A stretch of 64,000 nucleotides of DNA, taken from positions 8,976,895 to 9,040,894 of the forward strand of contig CM012954.1 of assembly GCA_000181795.3 (NCBI GenBank), read 5' to 3'. Position 1 is the first letter of the stretch. Every line of letters begins with the position of its first letter. This stretch comes from Trichinella spiralis. Lineage: Eukaryota > Nematoda > Enoplea > Trichinellida > Trichinellidae. A program made the translations under genes and the position numbers. The notes under the pieces were generated by a model. The model did not search any database, was not told the DNA's origin, and was given only the letters and a program-made list of their open reading frames with translations. Positions 31,733 through 44,600 of this stretch are shown here, one piece after another.

Positions 31733-32242
31733 TCTTAAATTAATAATATATGAATAAAAATATAAAATTCTAGTCAAAATTACCTTGTAAATCATGTTAA
31801 GCAAAAAAATTACCCTTATACCTTAGATGAATAATATTAACAAATGTTTAAATGATTGTGTTAATACTTTTAAAAAAATCTTATTTTTATATAATTACAA
31901 TTTATAATATGATATTTCGATTAAATAATTTGTAATTTTCAAATTCTGGGACATTTCCATTTAATTTATCTTATTCATTTATACCAACTTGATTATACAA
32001 ATCCATTCACGAAGTACAGTATATTTGATTCGTAAGGTAACTGGTAAATGCAGTACAATATCGGGTAAGGCATTTTTTATTTGTTTTCAAATAATTGTTT
32101 AAAATTATATGTATAAATTTATAACATAAATATTAATTTTATCTTTATGTAAAAGGTATTGCTTTGCTGTAATATGCACAAGAAGTATATGGTCAAATTT
32201 TGCTTGAAAATAGATTAAACATTTTATTTCAAAATTGAAATT
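31733..32242 (-). other. Spacer between the M13 protease gene and TRMT11
   Basis: 510 nt, strongly AT-rich. A donor-like GTAATT near 31780 could end a tiny leader exon of TRMT11. Nothing else is recognised. Confidence 0.45.
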
Positions 32243-34609
32243 TTACAAGATAATACACTTTTTAGAAGGATTCATCTTAGACCCAACTGGGCAGTTAAAG
32301 ATTTCAGAAAACTGTGGATTGTTCATCAACGTGCCGAGGATACGGACAAAATACGGAGGATGTTCGTCTGCCAAGAATGCATAATGAAGTGCATTATCGT
32401 TGAATGGTATCAGACAAAACGATTGAGCAAAACTGATGAAAAAGATTTGTTCATCTGAAAACTGTTTCAGCCAAGGTAAGGTTTTATTATCATCAAAATT
32501 AGTCGCGTGTTTTCTGTAAGCGTGGAAACTGATGCTCAGGCCTATGTTATCTGCGAAATTTTCATTTTTTGTCATTTCTCCATCTACACAAAACGTTTCC
32601 CAACTTTCCGCTGATGTGTAACAAAATTTATTGTACTGCTCAATAAGGCACTGTTGTTGATGATCAAAAAATTTCTCAGAGTAATTATTCTAAAATTATA
32701 AATAAGCAATTAGCTCAATAAATAAGTGTAGACTCACTTTGTGAATTCCATTTGAATCGTACATCGTGCCAACTGAATCAAAAGCGTGCCCAATTTCATG
32801 AGCAACGATAGTACCGAACGATCCATAATTGACTGCTTTCGGTAAATTGATGTTGAAAAACGGTGGACGAAGATTTGCTCCACCAATTTGAATTCTGTTC
32901 TTTGAAATTAAATAAGATGCATCGGTAGATAATGGCGACAATGGAATATCTACAGTTTCTGTCAACGATGACACTAAATTATTCATTTTCCATGTAGTAA
33001 TTTTAGAATGCATAGTAAAAAAGGGCTCTGATGTGGAGATTTTCAACGGACCATCGATTAACTCTTCATAGTGGTGATCAATCCAAGTTTGATTTAAAAT
33101 TAATTTCGAATAAGCAATTTGAAATGACAGTTTCTTTATTTTTTCTGCAAGTTCTGCTTTTTTTCTCTTATTTAACCACTTAATTCGATCCACACGTTCC
33201 AAATAAGTACCAACAAGTGTGTTTACATATTGTTCGCATTCATTTTTTATTCGATTGATCAAAATATTGTTCGCGTACAAGCTACCGACGATCAAATCTT
33301 CAAATTGCAATTATTAAACAAGAAACTATGAATAAAGGTGAAAAATAATTTTACCTAAACCTGACAAATGTTCGCTTAAAATGTAGTTATCACAAAATCT
33401 ATTTCTGCTAAACGTTTGCTTTTTTTCTTCTTCAAGAATTTTATTATACTTGTCATCAAGGAATTCTATACGATTCAATACTAAAATCCACAATAAATAT
33501 GCAATTATTGTCGAATTAGGTGTAGATTTTAATATTTTGTCCATATAAATGAAATATCCAGAATTTATGAGGAGAATTTGAAAACTCGAATTGGACAGCG
33601 AAGGAATGCGCAGGCCAAGGAAATAATCTGCCCAATTAAATGAGAAATTCATTTTCAGTAAATCTTTAATTTTTAAATCTTTTATAATTGTTGACTTATT
33701 GTATGGTGTATTTTTGAATGATGAGCTCACTTTGAATAAGTTAAATTCAAAATCAATAATTGCGGCTAATTTGGAATTGACAAAAATTTCTGGCAAAATT
33801 AAGCTCGTGTTCATTGCGTCATTTATCAAATTTTTTAAAATGTTTTTCATCATTGACAAATATGTATTTGCAATAGCTTGTTTTGTTCGTTTTGAAAGAA
33901 TTGCTGTTGTGTGGAAAAATTTCAAATCAATTTCATTGAATGCTAAACGATTAATTGAGACGTTCTGTTCATCAGGTATAATATCCGGGCTGATCAGATT
34001 GGCAATTCCATAACGTCGCCAAATATCTGCAATCGCATATTCAATGTTGATTTTATTTTGTCGGTTTATTTTCCAATCGCGAACAATTTCGTTGAGCAAT
34101 TGCACGAGCATTTTGGAGCCAAGTTGTGTAATCGCATTTTTGTTCCTGCATGCCATATTCACGGTATTTAATAAGACGGTAGATTTGTTTTTTTCTCTAT
34201 GCTGTTTAGTGGCAATGTTATTTAAAATTAAATTTGTATTCTTCATCATTTCCCTTTCATTGCTGTTTAAGTTCTTTTTTTTAAAAGTATAAATTTTTGA
34301 CCAGTTCCCGCAAGCAAATCTAAACGCAAAGGAATAATTAACTGATAAGGTGATGATAAAACGCGTCAACGTTATCCGAGAGTAAATAGAATTGCATAAA
34401 TCGAGAGCATTGCAGAAAGAATTCTTGTGCAAACCTTACCGATAAAAGTCATCACACGGGTGAACGTTGAAATTCATAAAACTTCTCATGATGAAGCTTA
34501 TTCTCTTGCATTCATCATTTAAGCACATCTTGCTTTCTTTGTATGCAAAAATTATGTTTTTATAAACAAACAAAATCAAGATTAGGAAAATTCGCTTCAT
34601 AGAAAGCAT
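32243..34609 (-). CDS. M13 (neprilysin-family) zinc metalloendopeptidase
   Basis: Exons 34609-34440, 34319-33355, 33297-32738 and 32689-32243 give 713 residues. N-terminal hydrophobic segment about 5-22 (RIFLILILFVY) acts as a signal peptide or anchor, followed almost at once by the M13 opening PCDDFYRFACGNW. Catalytic motifs in the C-terminal domain: VAHEIGHAFDS (HExxH; two His zinc ligands and catalytic Glu) and ENFADNIGL (third zinc ligand and Asp of ExxxD). PPFFNINLPKAVNYGSFG precedes the HExxH as in the family. The substrate-binding NAxY motif reads DASY, a conservative change. The end MNPSKKCIIL holds the conserved Cys of the family C-terminus, where CxxW is usual; the Trp is replaced by Leu. 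It should be an active secreted or membrane-anchored peptide hydrolase. Nematodes carry many such paralogues, so I give no orthologue. Confidence 0.92.
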
Positions 34610-35696
34610 GAATAAAAATGCAAATAAATGCAGCAGATTTAATAGTTGTGAAAGAGAATTTAATGAAAAGTTATATTTGAATGGTAAAAACTGGATTAAT
34701 TATGAAAGAGAACGTACAAATAAATAGTTTGTTTCTTGCTTTCCTCTAGGCTGTTTTGCCGATAGTTTTCTTTGATTTTATGTTTATGGCAAGTTTTTAA
34801 AAGCAACCGTTGTCAAATATTATATTTTTATTTATTGCTCATTAAATGAAATATTTGTTACAATGAACTTTGATGCTTTTGCATATGAAATTTTATCAAT
34901 TTTCCCGTGTTGAAATTCGTCATTATTTATTTTTATTTAATGAGAAGTGTAGCGATCAGACAGGTGATAAGATAAACGAGAAATATAATTCAAATAAATA
35001 AGAAATGCATTTATATTTCATTTTTCATTGTATACTTGTTATTCGTCAATGACAAACTTACAGTGAAGGACAATTTTACATTTGTCAGAAGCATCAATTT
35101 TGAAAAAATATTGCGAAAGCAAAATAATTGTAAAAATTATTTATTTGGCATGTCATAAATTGAAATTTCCAAATCAACTGTAGCATGCAAAAAATATGTT
35201 GACCTTCTAGATTGATTGCACGCATTTTTCTTTTTTACCTTATTTTTGATTTTCTGATAATGCTGATGGAAGGTCATTTGTTAAATTTAAAAAGTTTTAA
35301 TATTTATATGTGTATTTTTTTTCTAAGAAAATTATAATCCATTATCATTTTGTGTACGATTGCAGCATTTTATAATTGAACATGAAGCACAGGAAGGCTA
35401 GCTATTATTTGATAGATGGAGAAGCAAACTTGAGAACTCAAAATTCAACATTCATTTTTTTATTAATTCTGAAAAATAAGGCAAACAAATGTACATCTGA
35501 AGAGAAAATTGAACGAACATTTGGGAAAAAAGTACAAGCATTATGCAACGAGTAAAAAGGCCACAAAGAAATGGCACAGCACAATGAAAAGAAATTATAC
35601 AGACTTTTAATAAAACACACAAAGCAAACCAGCATCGAAAAATCAAAGCAATAACGAATTTCTTTTGCTTAACAGCATTAAGCAGTTGAACAGTAT
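34610..35696 (-). other. Spacer between Notch and the M13 protease gene
   Basis: 1.09 kb of AT-rich DNA holding the Notch 3'UTR and the promoter of the M13 gene. Short open frames (for example 35721-35438) are low-complexity and unsupported. Confidence 0.5.
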
Positions 35697-38600
35697 CTAA
35701 GATGGTCCAGTGGCGTAGCACCCATAAATCGGTGGCTCATAGGCGTAGTCATAATTTCCAGAAGAATCACCAATTTGTCCCCAATAAGATTTTTGATGTT
35801 GCATTTGTTGTTGTCGATTGGGTTCGTTGGGAAATTCCATACAAGATGGTGTTGCATGCATTGTGCTGAAATAAGTCGGTCTTTGAGACTCTGCAATGCA
35901 AAACTGATTATTTTCAGATGATGGCTGCATAACAATGCCGCCGAAGTTGGCCGATGGTGGTGACGAATTTTGCATATGCCGTGGATGCGTGCCAGCACCG
36001 GGACAAGAGTGGACAGTAACATTTCGACCAAATGTGTTTGTCGTATGTGGCATAACAGCATTGTTGAACGACGTATGCATTTGCATTGCAAACGGTGAGC
36101 ACGGGTTATTGTTATCATTATTATTATTATTATTATTACCACCATTAGCAGTAGCAGTTGGATTAGTGGTGTTGTTGCTGCTGCTGTTGTTAAATATTGG
36201 CATAGAATAAGATGAATTAATTGTTTGACTAATCATGCAACTTTTTGTTGGTAATGGTTGATGACCATAAATGTCTGCTTGACTACGTGATTGTGAGCAC
36301 TGCATTGCATGTTGATGCTGCAACACGGAGCAAAAAGGTATATGTGAACCTGGAGATGGAGATTCTTGCATCTGTGCCATCGGAGAATCGACTGAAGCAT
36401 CCGTGCCCGGAGAACTGCCTGATCCAACGCCAGAATCCGTTGGACTGAAGCAAACACCGTCAACTGCACTGTTTGTATTGCTGATTTTTCCATTATTGCC
36501 AAACAAAGTTGCACAAGATTGCAAACCGTTATTTTCAACTTTGTAAGTTGTATTATAATTGATTGGTCTGGGACTTCTTTCTTTAACTGATCGACTTCGT
36601 TTCGGTAAAGCAGCTTTTGGTTTCGATTTGCGCATCATTGTTGCTGGTATTATCCTTGGCCCTTGGAAACTGTCCATCAAAGATAGCATTCCTACCAATC
36701 CTCGCTCTTCAGCTACGTGACGTGGGCGACGATCCATTTGGTCAGCTAATTCTTTGTCAGCACCTATTTCAAGCAAATAACGCACCATTTCTTGCTGATT
36801 TTCACGAACAGCAAGAAACAGTGGCGTACGGTCTTTCAAATCTTGAACATTACATTCAGCACCATGCTGTAACAACAATCTCATAAATGGTATATTTCCA
36901 TTCGAAGCTGCCCAATGTACAGCAGTTAAACCTTAAAATAAGAAGAAATCATAATAAATTATTTGGAATTTACATTTTATGACTTCTGATAAAAAATACC
37001 TTGATTGTCAGCACTGAGTACACTAGCGTCATGCCTTAATAGCATATTTCCAATAGTCACATCACAACCGGTACTGATTTTAGCTTCCAACAGAAGTGCA
37101 GTACAACCTTCATCATTTTTTTGCTCTAAATCGGTTCTAGCATCGTTGAGAAGAATTTCCACTATTCTACTGTTTCGTGCCATGATCGCGTGGTGCAAAG
37201 CGGTGTTGCCTTTGAAATCGCCGATAGTGGGGCTGCTTCCACACTGAAGCATGTGAGATACGGCTTGAACACGTGAAAAACGAACTGCTAACATCAGAGC
37301 AGTTTGTTTGTACACTTCCGTTTGGGCGTTCAAATCGGCACCTTCTTCCACTAACTGCTGCAAACACTCCAGTTGTTGTTCTTCGCTTTCGAAAGGCTGG
37401 TAAGCGGCTAACATCAACGGTGTTTCGTTGTCTGGTCCAAGAGCGTTCACGTCACCCAAATCTGATGTTCCAGCTTTGCCATTTAAAATAGCCTTATGAC
37501 GTGCCGACCAGTTTCGAGGTTCTTCAGCAACAGCATCTAACTGTTGCTGCTGCTGTTTATTCGAAAGTGGTAGCATTTCTGAATTTGGTGTTGCAGTTTG
37601 TGAGCGTAAATAAGTGCTGTACGTATCTGCTTCAGACCAACGAGTTGTACAATCGTTCGTCGGATTCCAGTCGAGATATTTATTCATTGAATTCAGCTGA
37701 TGGTGATCAACCGCTGCTGCCAGTGAAGGAGGTGATTTCCAATTGGACTGATATGGATCCGTATCGTAGTACTTTTTCGGCTTTTTCAGAGCCATCAGAT
37801 GATGTTCGTCAGTTGTATAATTGTTCTGCTCGACAAATTCAGACTTTTTACCCAAGTTTGTTTCAAATTGCAATTTAGCATCTCGAACTTGGTGTTCGTG
37901 TTGATCTGAGCCGCCGAAACCGGGAATCCAAACCGGGGCTCGAACACGTTTTCGAAGTAATACGGTGGCCGAAAGAAAGATCAGCGCCGCTGAACACATG
38001 AACGTAATCAAAGCGATCATCCAATTTTGTAGTTTTTTATTTTCAGGTGGAGATATTTTCCCATTAGCTGAATAGACATCCCATCCGAGTTCTGATTTCA
38101 ACGCTTCACGTGCAGTAGCTGCACCAAGAAAATCCGCTACCTAAATTGATCGATCATTAATTAAATCACAACATCAAGAAGAAGAGAGAAAGAAAAAGAA
38201 ATATTTGTTTACCGTCAATACGTTGGTAAAACATTCTTCACCAGCTTGCTGACTACATGCGGTCACATCAATAACGAGAACAACCAAAGTACCGTGTATA
38301 ATTGGTGATGGATGTTCATAATCGACACCGGCATCGCGTTTTTGTCTTCTGCTGTTATCATTTTTGTTGTAATCGACTTTCAGTTTTGCATTATAGGTAA
38401 AAACAGGTAATGGCTTATTGTTTTTATCTTTCTCAATGCCACTTTTTGAATTCCACCTGTAAATCATGGGTGAACCGTGTTCATCGAGCTTCACTTGTAC
38501 ATTTGCATGAACAAGCTTGCCGACAACCATCAAAAATCGACTCGAATCTTGAGTGAACAGTTTCGGATCGACCGTCAAAATCAGCACCACTTCACCACTC

Positions 38601-41600
38601 AATGTTTGACGCTTCAGCTTATCGCCGTTTTCAGCCAAACAGTCACCACCGTCGTAATTGCAGCCGGCTGTGTTGCAACCGTGATCACAGTTGCCGTCAC
38701 CCAAATGCCGTATGCAGTAGCTTTCGAAAACTGGATCGCACTGTTCGTCCATTTTCGAGCAGTCGAAACCGTCGAACAAGCACTGTTCGTTGTTGCAGAC
38801 CGGATCGCATTTTCCATCTCGAAACACGTGAGCACAGTAATTTCCGTGTTCACAGCGGTCGAATGGCTTCAATCCGGCTGAACAGTCCAGACCGTCGAAG
38901 CCACAGGCTACGAAATTGCATTCGGGATTGCAGATGCTGTTGTTGGCTTTCTGCTGGCAGTGGTTTTGCTGACAAGAGTTCGATTCGGTTCGATCGATCT
39001 CGTCGAATAGATGTACATCCACGGTTGCCCGATAACCAACTCCGTTGTTGGACAAATGTCGTTGTGCATAATCGTCGACATCTTCTTCTTCTATTCGATT
39101 GTCCACCCCGCCCGGAAATGTCGGATCGTACAAGTCGCAGAGATGACCGGCAAATTTTGCCGGACATGAACACTGGAATTGACCGACCAAATTGTGACAA
39201 ATGCCGCCATTTTTGCAAGGTTTCAATGTGGCACATTCGTCGACCGAGTCGATTTCACAATGCAAGCCGGCCGTACCGGTGGGACAGTGGCACCGATAGC
39301 CGAGGCTCGATTCCACATTCGGCACACAAGTTCCACCGTTCAAGCATCTGTTACTGTTGCCACCCTGTTTGCATATTGCCTCTCCATCGTCGAGTATGCT
39401 CATTTCACACTGTTGACCGTAGAACCCTGCGGTGCAAACGCATTTTGCCGAATTGTCGTTGCATGATGCACCGTTCTTGCACGGATTGGACGAACAGAAC
39501 GAGTGTCTGTGTTCGCAGTTGCGACCGCCGAAGCCTGGCTTACACAAACAACTGTAATCGTTGACCAGTTGAACGCAGCTGATCGTTCCTTCGTCGTGAC
39601 AAGGCGCTGACAAGCATTCATTCACATCCCCTTCACAACGTTGACCAACAAATCCAGGTGGGCATATGCATTCGAAACCACCAACTTTGTCTACACACGT
39701 TCCGCCGTGGTGACAAGCGTTGGCGTAGCAATCGTTTTCATTTATTTCACACTCAGAACCACCCGTACCTGAGAAAATGCAAAAACTTAACATTAACTGT
39801 TTCGAACAGCACACAAACATGTATAAAAATTAAATACCTGGTGGACAAGAGCAGATGTAACCTTGGATGAGGTCGTAACAGACTCCACCATTGTGACAAG
39901 GATTCGGTGAACAGTCGTCAATGTTGACTGCACACGTAGGTCCAGTGTATCCAGGCGCACAAATGCACGCAAAGCTGTTGTTCTGATTGCGACACCTAGC
40001 ACCATTCTGGCAAGGATTCGACTGACATTCGTCAATATCAACTTCACAATATGAGCCGGTGAAGCCAGCTTGACATAAGCAAACGTGTGAATTTCCACGC
40101 TGTTCACAACGACCACCATTGTGGCAGAGTTCTTTCAACGAAACGCGTCGTCGACGAGCCGCCTCTACACAAGAAACCATTTCCACATCACAATGTTTCC
40201 CTGTCCAACCGTACGGACATTCGCAACGATATTCATTTCGTTCTTGAATACAATGGCCATCGTTTTTGCAAGGACTACGTGAACACCAGTCGACAAATCG
40301 CTGAAAAATAAATTTCATTAAAAAAAGAATTTTTTTTAAAAATCAATTATAAATATATTTTTTCTTTTTCTTCTAGAAACTCACTTCGCAGTGAACTCCG
40401 GAAAAACCATGAACACACTGACAAAGATAATGTCCACCATGGTCGATACAGGTACCACCGTTTTGGCAGGGTTCGCTTTCACAAAGATCAGCTTGGTGTT
40501 GACAATTACGACCGGAAAATCCTGGCCGACAAAGACAAGTGAAATTGTTCACACCATCGACGCACTGACCGCCGTTCAAGCAAGAACTCGGTGAGCAATC
40601 TTCGTCGTTCACTTGACAGTTGGTTCCAGAAAATCCCAAAGGACAAGTGCAAGTATATGAATTGACGTAATCGTGACATGTTCCGCCGTTTAGGCATGGC
40701 TTTGAAGCACAATCGTCAATGTCAGTTTCGCACTGGTGACCAGTAAATCCAGCCAAACACTGACAACTGTAATGGTCAATCAGATCAGTACAAAAGCCAC
40801 CATTCAAGCAAGGCATCGACGCACAGTCGTCGATGTTCTCTTCGCAACGACGACCGCTGAATCCTGGTGGACAGTGACAATTGAATGTGCCGAGCTGATT
40901 TTCACACGTTCCGTTGTTGCGACACGGAGGTGGCACTAATTTACACTCGTCAACATCATATTCACACATACGACCATGGAAACCAGCCTTACATTGGCAA
41001 ACAAAATCCCGATAATTGGAAGTTGGTCTGCATTTCCCGTTGTTCAAGCACATCTTGCCTCGGCAAGGGTCCAAACGATGTTCGCACAGTTTTCCCACAA
41101 AACCTGGCGGACAGTGACAACGAAAACCCTGACTCTCGTCGGTACATTTGGCACCGTTCAAGCACGGCTTCAACTGTACGCATTCATCGACATTTTGTTC
41201 ACAATTTACACCAGTATAACCAGGTCTACAAGCGCACATGTAACCACTGTGCAAGCCACCTCCGCCGGTGATCAAGGCACCAGAATCAGCTTTGTTGTGA
41301 CACGTCGCACCGTGTCGACAAGGATTCGATGCGCACGCGCTAACTTGCAGCTCACAACGGGTACCAGTGAAACCAGCCGGGCAATGACAGAAAAATTTCC
41401 CAAATGGCGTTAATCGACAAGTGGCTCCGTTCAGGCAAGGTTCGTGAAAACAGTCGTCGCGTTCAGTGTCACACCTGAGTCCAGTGAAGCCGGGCGCACA
41501 GTCGCATCGGAAACCGTTGACCAAATCCGTGCAACGGCCACCATTCAAGCAAGGTTGCGTAGCGCATTCGTCAACATCAATTTCACAGTTGTTTCCCGTA

Positions 41601-44600
41601 TAGCCGGCAACACATTCACATTTGTAATCATTGACCAAATCTCGACACATACCCCCATGTAGGCAAGGGTTCGACGCACAGTCATTCACATTTTCGTGAC
41701 AATCTCTACCAAATGTACCATTACGACACTGGCATCTGTACGAGCCGACTGTATTCACACATGTGCCGTTGAACCAGCATGGCTCATCAAGACATTCGTC
41801 CACATCGTGATCGCAAAATTGACCTGTCCATCCGGGTTCACATTGACAATGCACGCTAGAATCCAATCGTTGAGGTGTATCAACGCACAATCCGTGTACG
41901 CAGGGATTTTTCCGACAGTCGTCTAGTCGACGAGTGCAATTGGTTCCAGTATATCCGGCACGACACAAGCAACGATAGCCGACAGCCAAACTGATGCAGG
42001 AACCACCATTTTGACAAGGCTTTTCAGCAAGACATAAATTTCGCTTTTGTTCACAAAATTGACCTTCAAATCCTGGTGGACAAGAACAACGCAGACCACG
42101 GTCTCCAGTGGTCGAAGCGACGCATACTCCGTTGTTCAAGCATCGTCCGTTTGGTTGATCAGGATCATCGAGTAGACAATGATTGATGCGAGTTTCACAC
42201 TGCTTGCCAGTGTAGCCTTTCATGCACAGACAAGTGTAAAATCCAATGTCATCCAAGCAGGAACCACTGTTTTGACAAGGATTCGATTCGCACTCATCAA
42301 TGTTCGTGTCACAGTTGTCATCAGTCCATCCAGGTGCGCAAAGACATTTAAAAGTACCGGGTAGATTGACACAAGTTGAATTATTTTCGCAGGGGTTTTC
42401 CAACGCACATTCATCCACATCTTCAGAACAGTCGTCCCCTTTGAAACCCCTGGGACAGTCACATTTGTACGAACCATCGACACCGTTGGTCGAACATCTC
42501 GCTTCTCCATAACATGGATTCGACCGACAACTATCACGAAGCTGACATTTCAGTCCTTAAACAGATAATCCATTTATTCATTAATTCAATTTCAATAATA
42601 ATGATAAATTTCTTACCTGTGAAACCAACTGGGCATTCACAATAGAAGCTTGCGACCATATCTCGACAAGTGCCACCGTTGTAACAACGAACATCCGCAC
42701 AGTCGTCCATGTTGGTTTCACAAAATTCACCTTCCCATCCATTGACGCAAACACACTGAAAACTTCCAACTGAATTCAAGCACGTTCCACCGTTGCGACA
42801 CAGGCCAGGAAATTGTTGACATTCATTCACATCTTCAGTACAATATCTGCCTTTGTAATTGGATGGACAGTCGCAAGTATAGCTCATCACACCATCCACA
42901 CAACGTCCACCATTTTGGCAAAGATGTTCACCACAGTCATCGATATTAATTTCACAGTTTTTTCCCGTAAATCCTGAAATGACATGACAAAACATGCAAA
43001 AATTTTTTCGCGATTACACTTTGACGGTCATTTTCATTACCAGCGGGGCAGCGGCAGATGTAGTCGAAGTTGCCAGTCGGAAAACAATGACCATTATTTT
43101 GACACAACGATGGGGAACATGGTACGAATGCTTGGTCGCAATTTTTACCAGTGAATGCTCGATCACATTTACAACTGGAAAGTAATTCAGTCATTTTTTC
43201 AGTAATTTCATTCATCAAAAAAAAAGGTTTTTTTTACCTGTAACCACCTATCAAATTGGTACATTCTCCATGACGACAAATTCCAAGCTTGCACTCGTCA
43301 ACATCTTGCTCGCAGAATCTTCCCGTAAAACCAGATTTACATATACACTTGAAATTCGCATCACCTAACGGTATGCAATGACCACCGTTTTCACATGGAT
43401 TAACAGCGCATGTGTCAACATGTTCGCAGTGATAACCTGAAAATCCATATTTCAGACATTTCGTATGAAAGAGAAAAATACAAGCAAAGCAAAGTACAAA
43501 CCAAGGTAGCCAAAATCGCATTCACAATGATACGACTGCAGTGTATTCAGTGTACATTTGCCATGTTTGCAAGGAGATGAATCGCAAGCGTTTGGCAGTT
43601 GCACTTCGCAGAGTGATGCAGTGAAACCTACAGTAGCAACAGGTAAGAAACACATATGAAACTATGTTTAACATAATATAATATAATCAATTAACAAAGT
43701 TTTGTGCAAACTTAAAGTCACATGTATTTTTTTCTGCTTAAAATCCTTCAAAATAAAAAAGGAAATAAGGTTAGATTTGTAATAAAAAACGCACCAGTAA
43801 GTTATAATTACATTTCAAATGCCCATTTCATGATGAAGCCCAGTTTATAACAGCTTTGAAAAGTTGTTAATTTCTTTTTTTCGGAGTACTTCAAATATTA
43901 GGTTTTTTCTTTTTATTGCGAAATCGGAAAGATATTACGGGTGAATGATAATTTTTCAATAAAGTTTTACAACACTGACCGACATAATTGTCATTTGACC
44001 AAATCGATCACCTTTCCGCTTTCAGATAACCACCATTTATTTGTCATATTATAAAAGGATAGAAATTATAATTAAAATAAAAGCTGAAAAAATAATAAAA
44101 AGGAATTTATTGTTAGAAAATATAAAATAATTAAAAGTTATAAAAAAATTAATAAATAAATCACAATAATAATAATATTCAATCATAATAATGTCAAATA
44201 GAATGCAGATCAACATGACAGTAATGATTTGGAAATGTCCTACTATTCGGCTCATAAAATACTGTATTATTACTGAAAGTTGTTCGAAAAATAAGGCTAA
44301 ATTGATAATATTTATTTGTTATATCTAGATAGATATGAATTTTCATTGTTTTATAAGAATTTTTATAAGACAAGTTAGTTGCATGAAAATCATCGAATCA
44401 AATGGGATCCGGTCTGAGAAAGGAAAACAAGTAAAGCCAGCGTGATATGCAGGCTACAGTTTACTGGTTTTTCGAGCTTCTAAAATTAATCAAACGTTCG
44501 GAAAAATAGTCCCGTAGGTCGAGGCCGTCAATTTTCAAGGGCAACGAGGCTCAATTTCACACGGCTATCAGAGGCCACAAAAATTGGGACGACGTTGACC

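Noticed and set aside
38602-39564. 320-codon plus-strand open frame opposite Notch
   Set aside because: Antisense shadow of Notch EGF/LNR exon 10; Arg/Cys/His-rich with no recognisable family.
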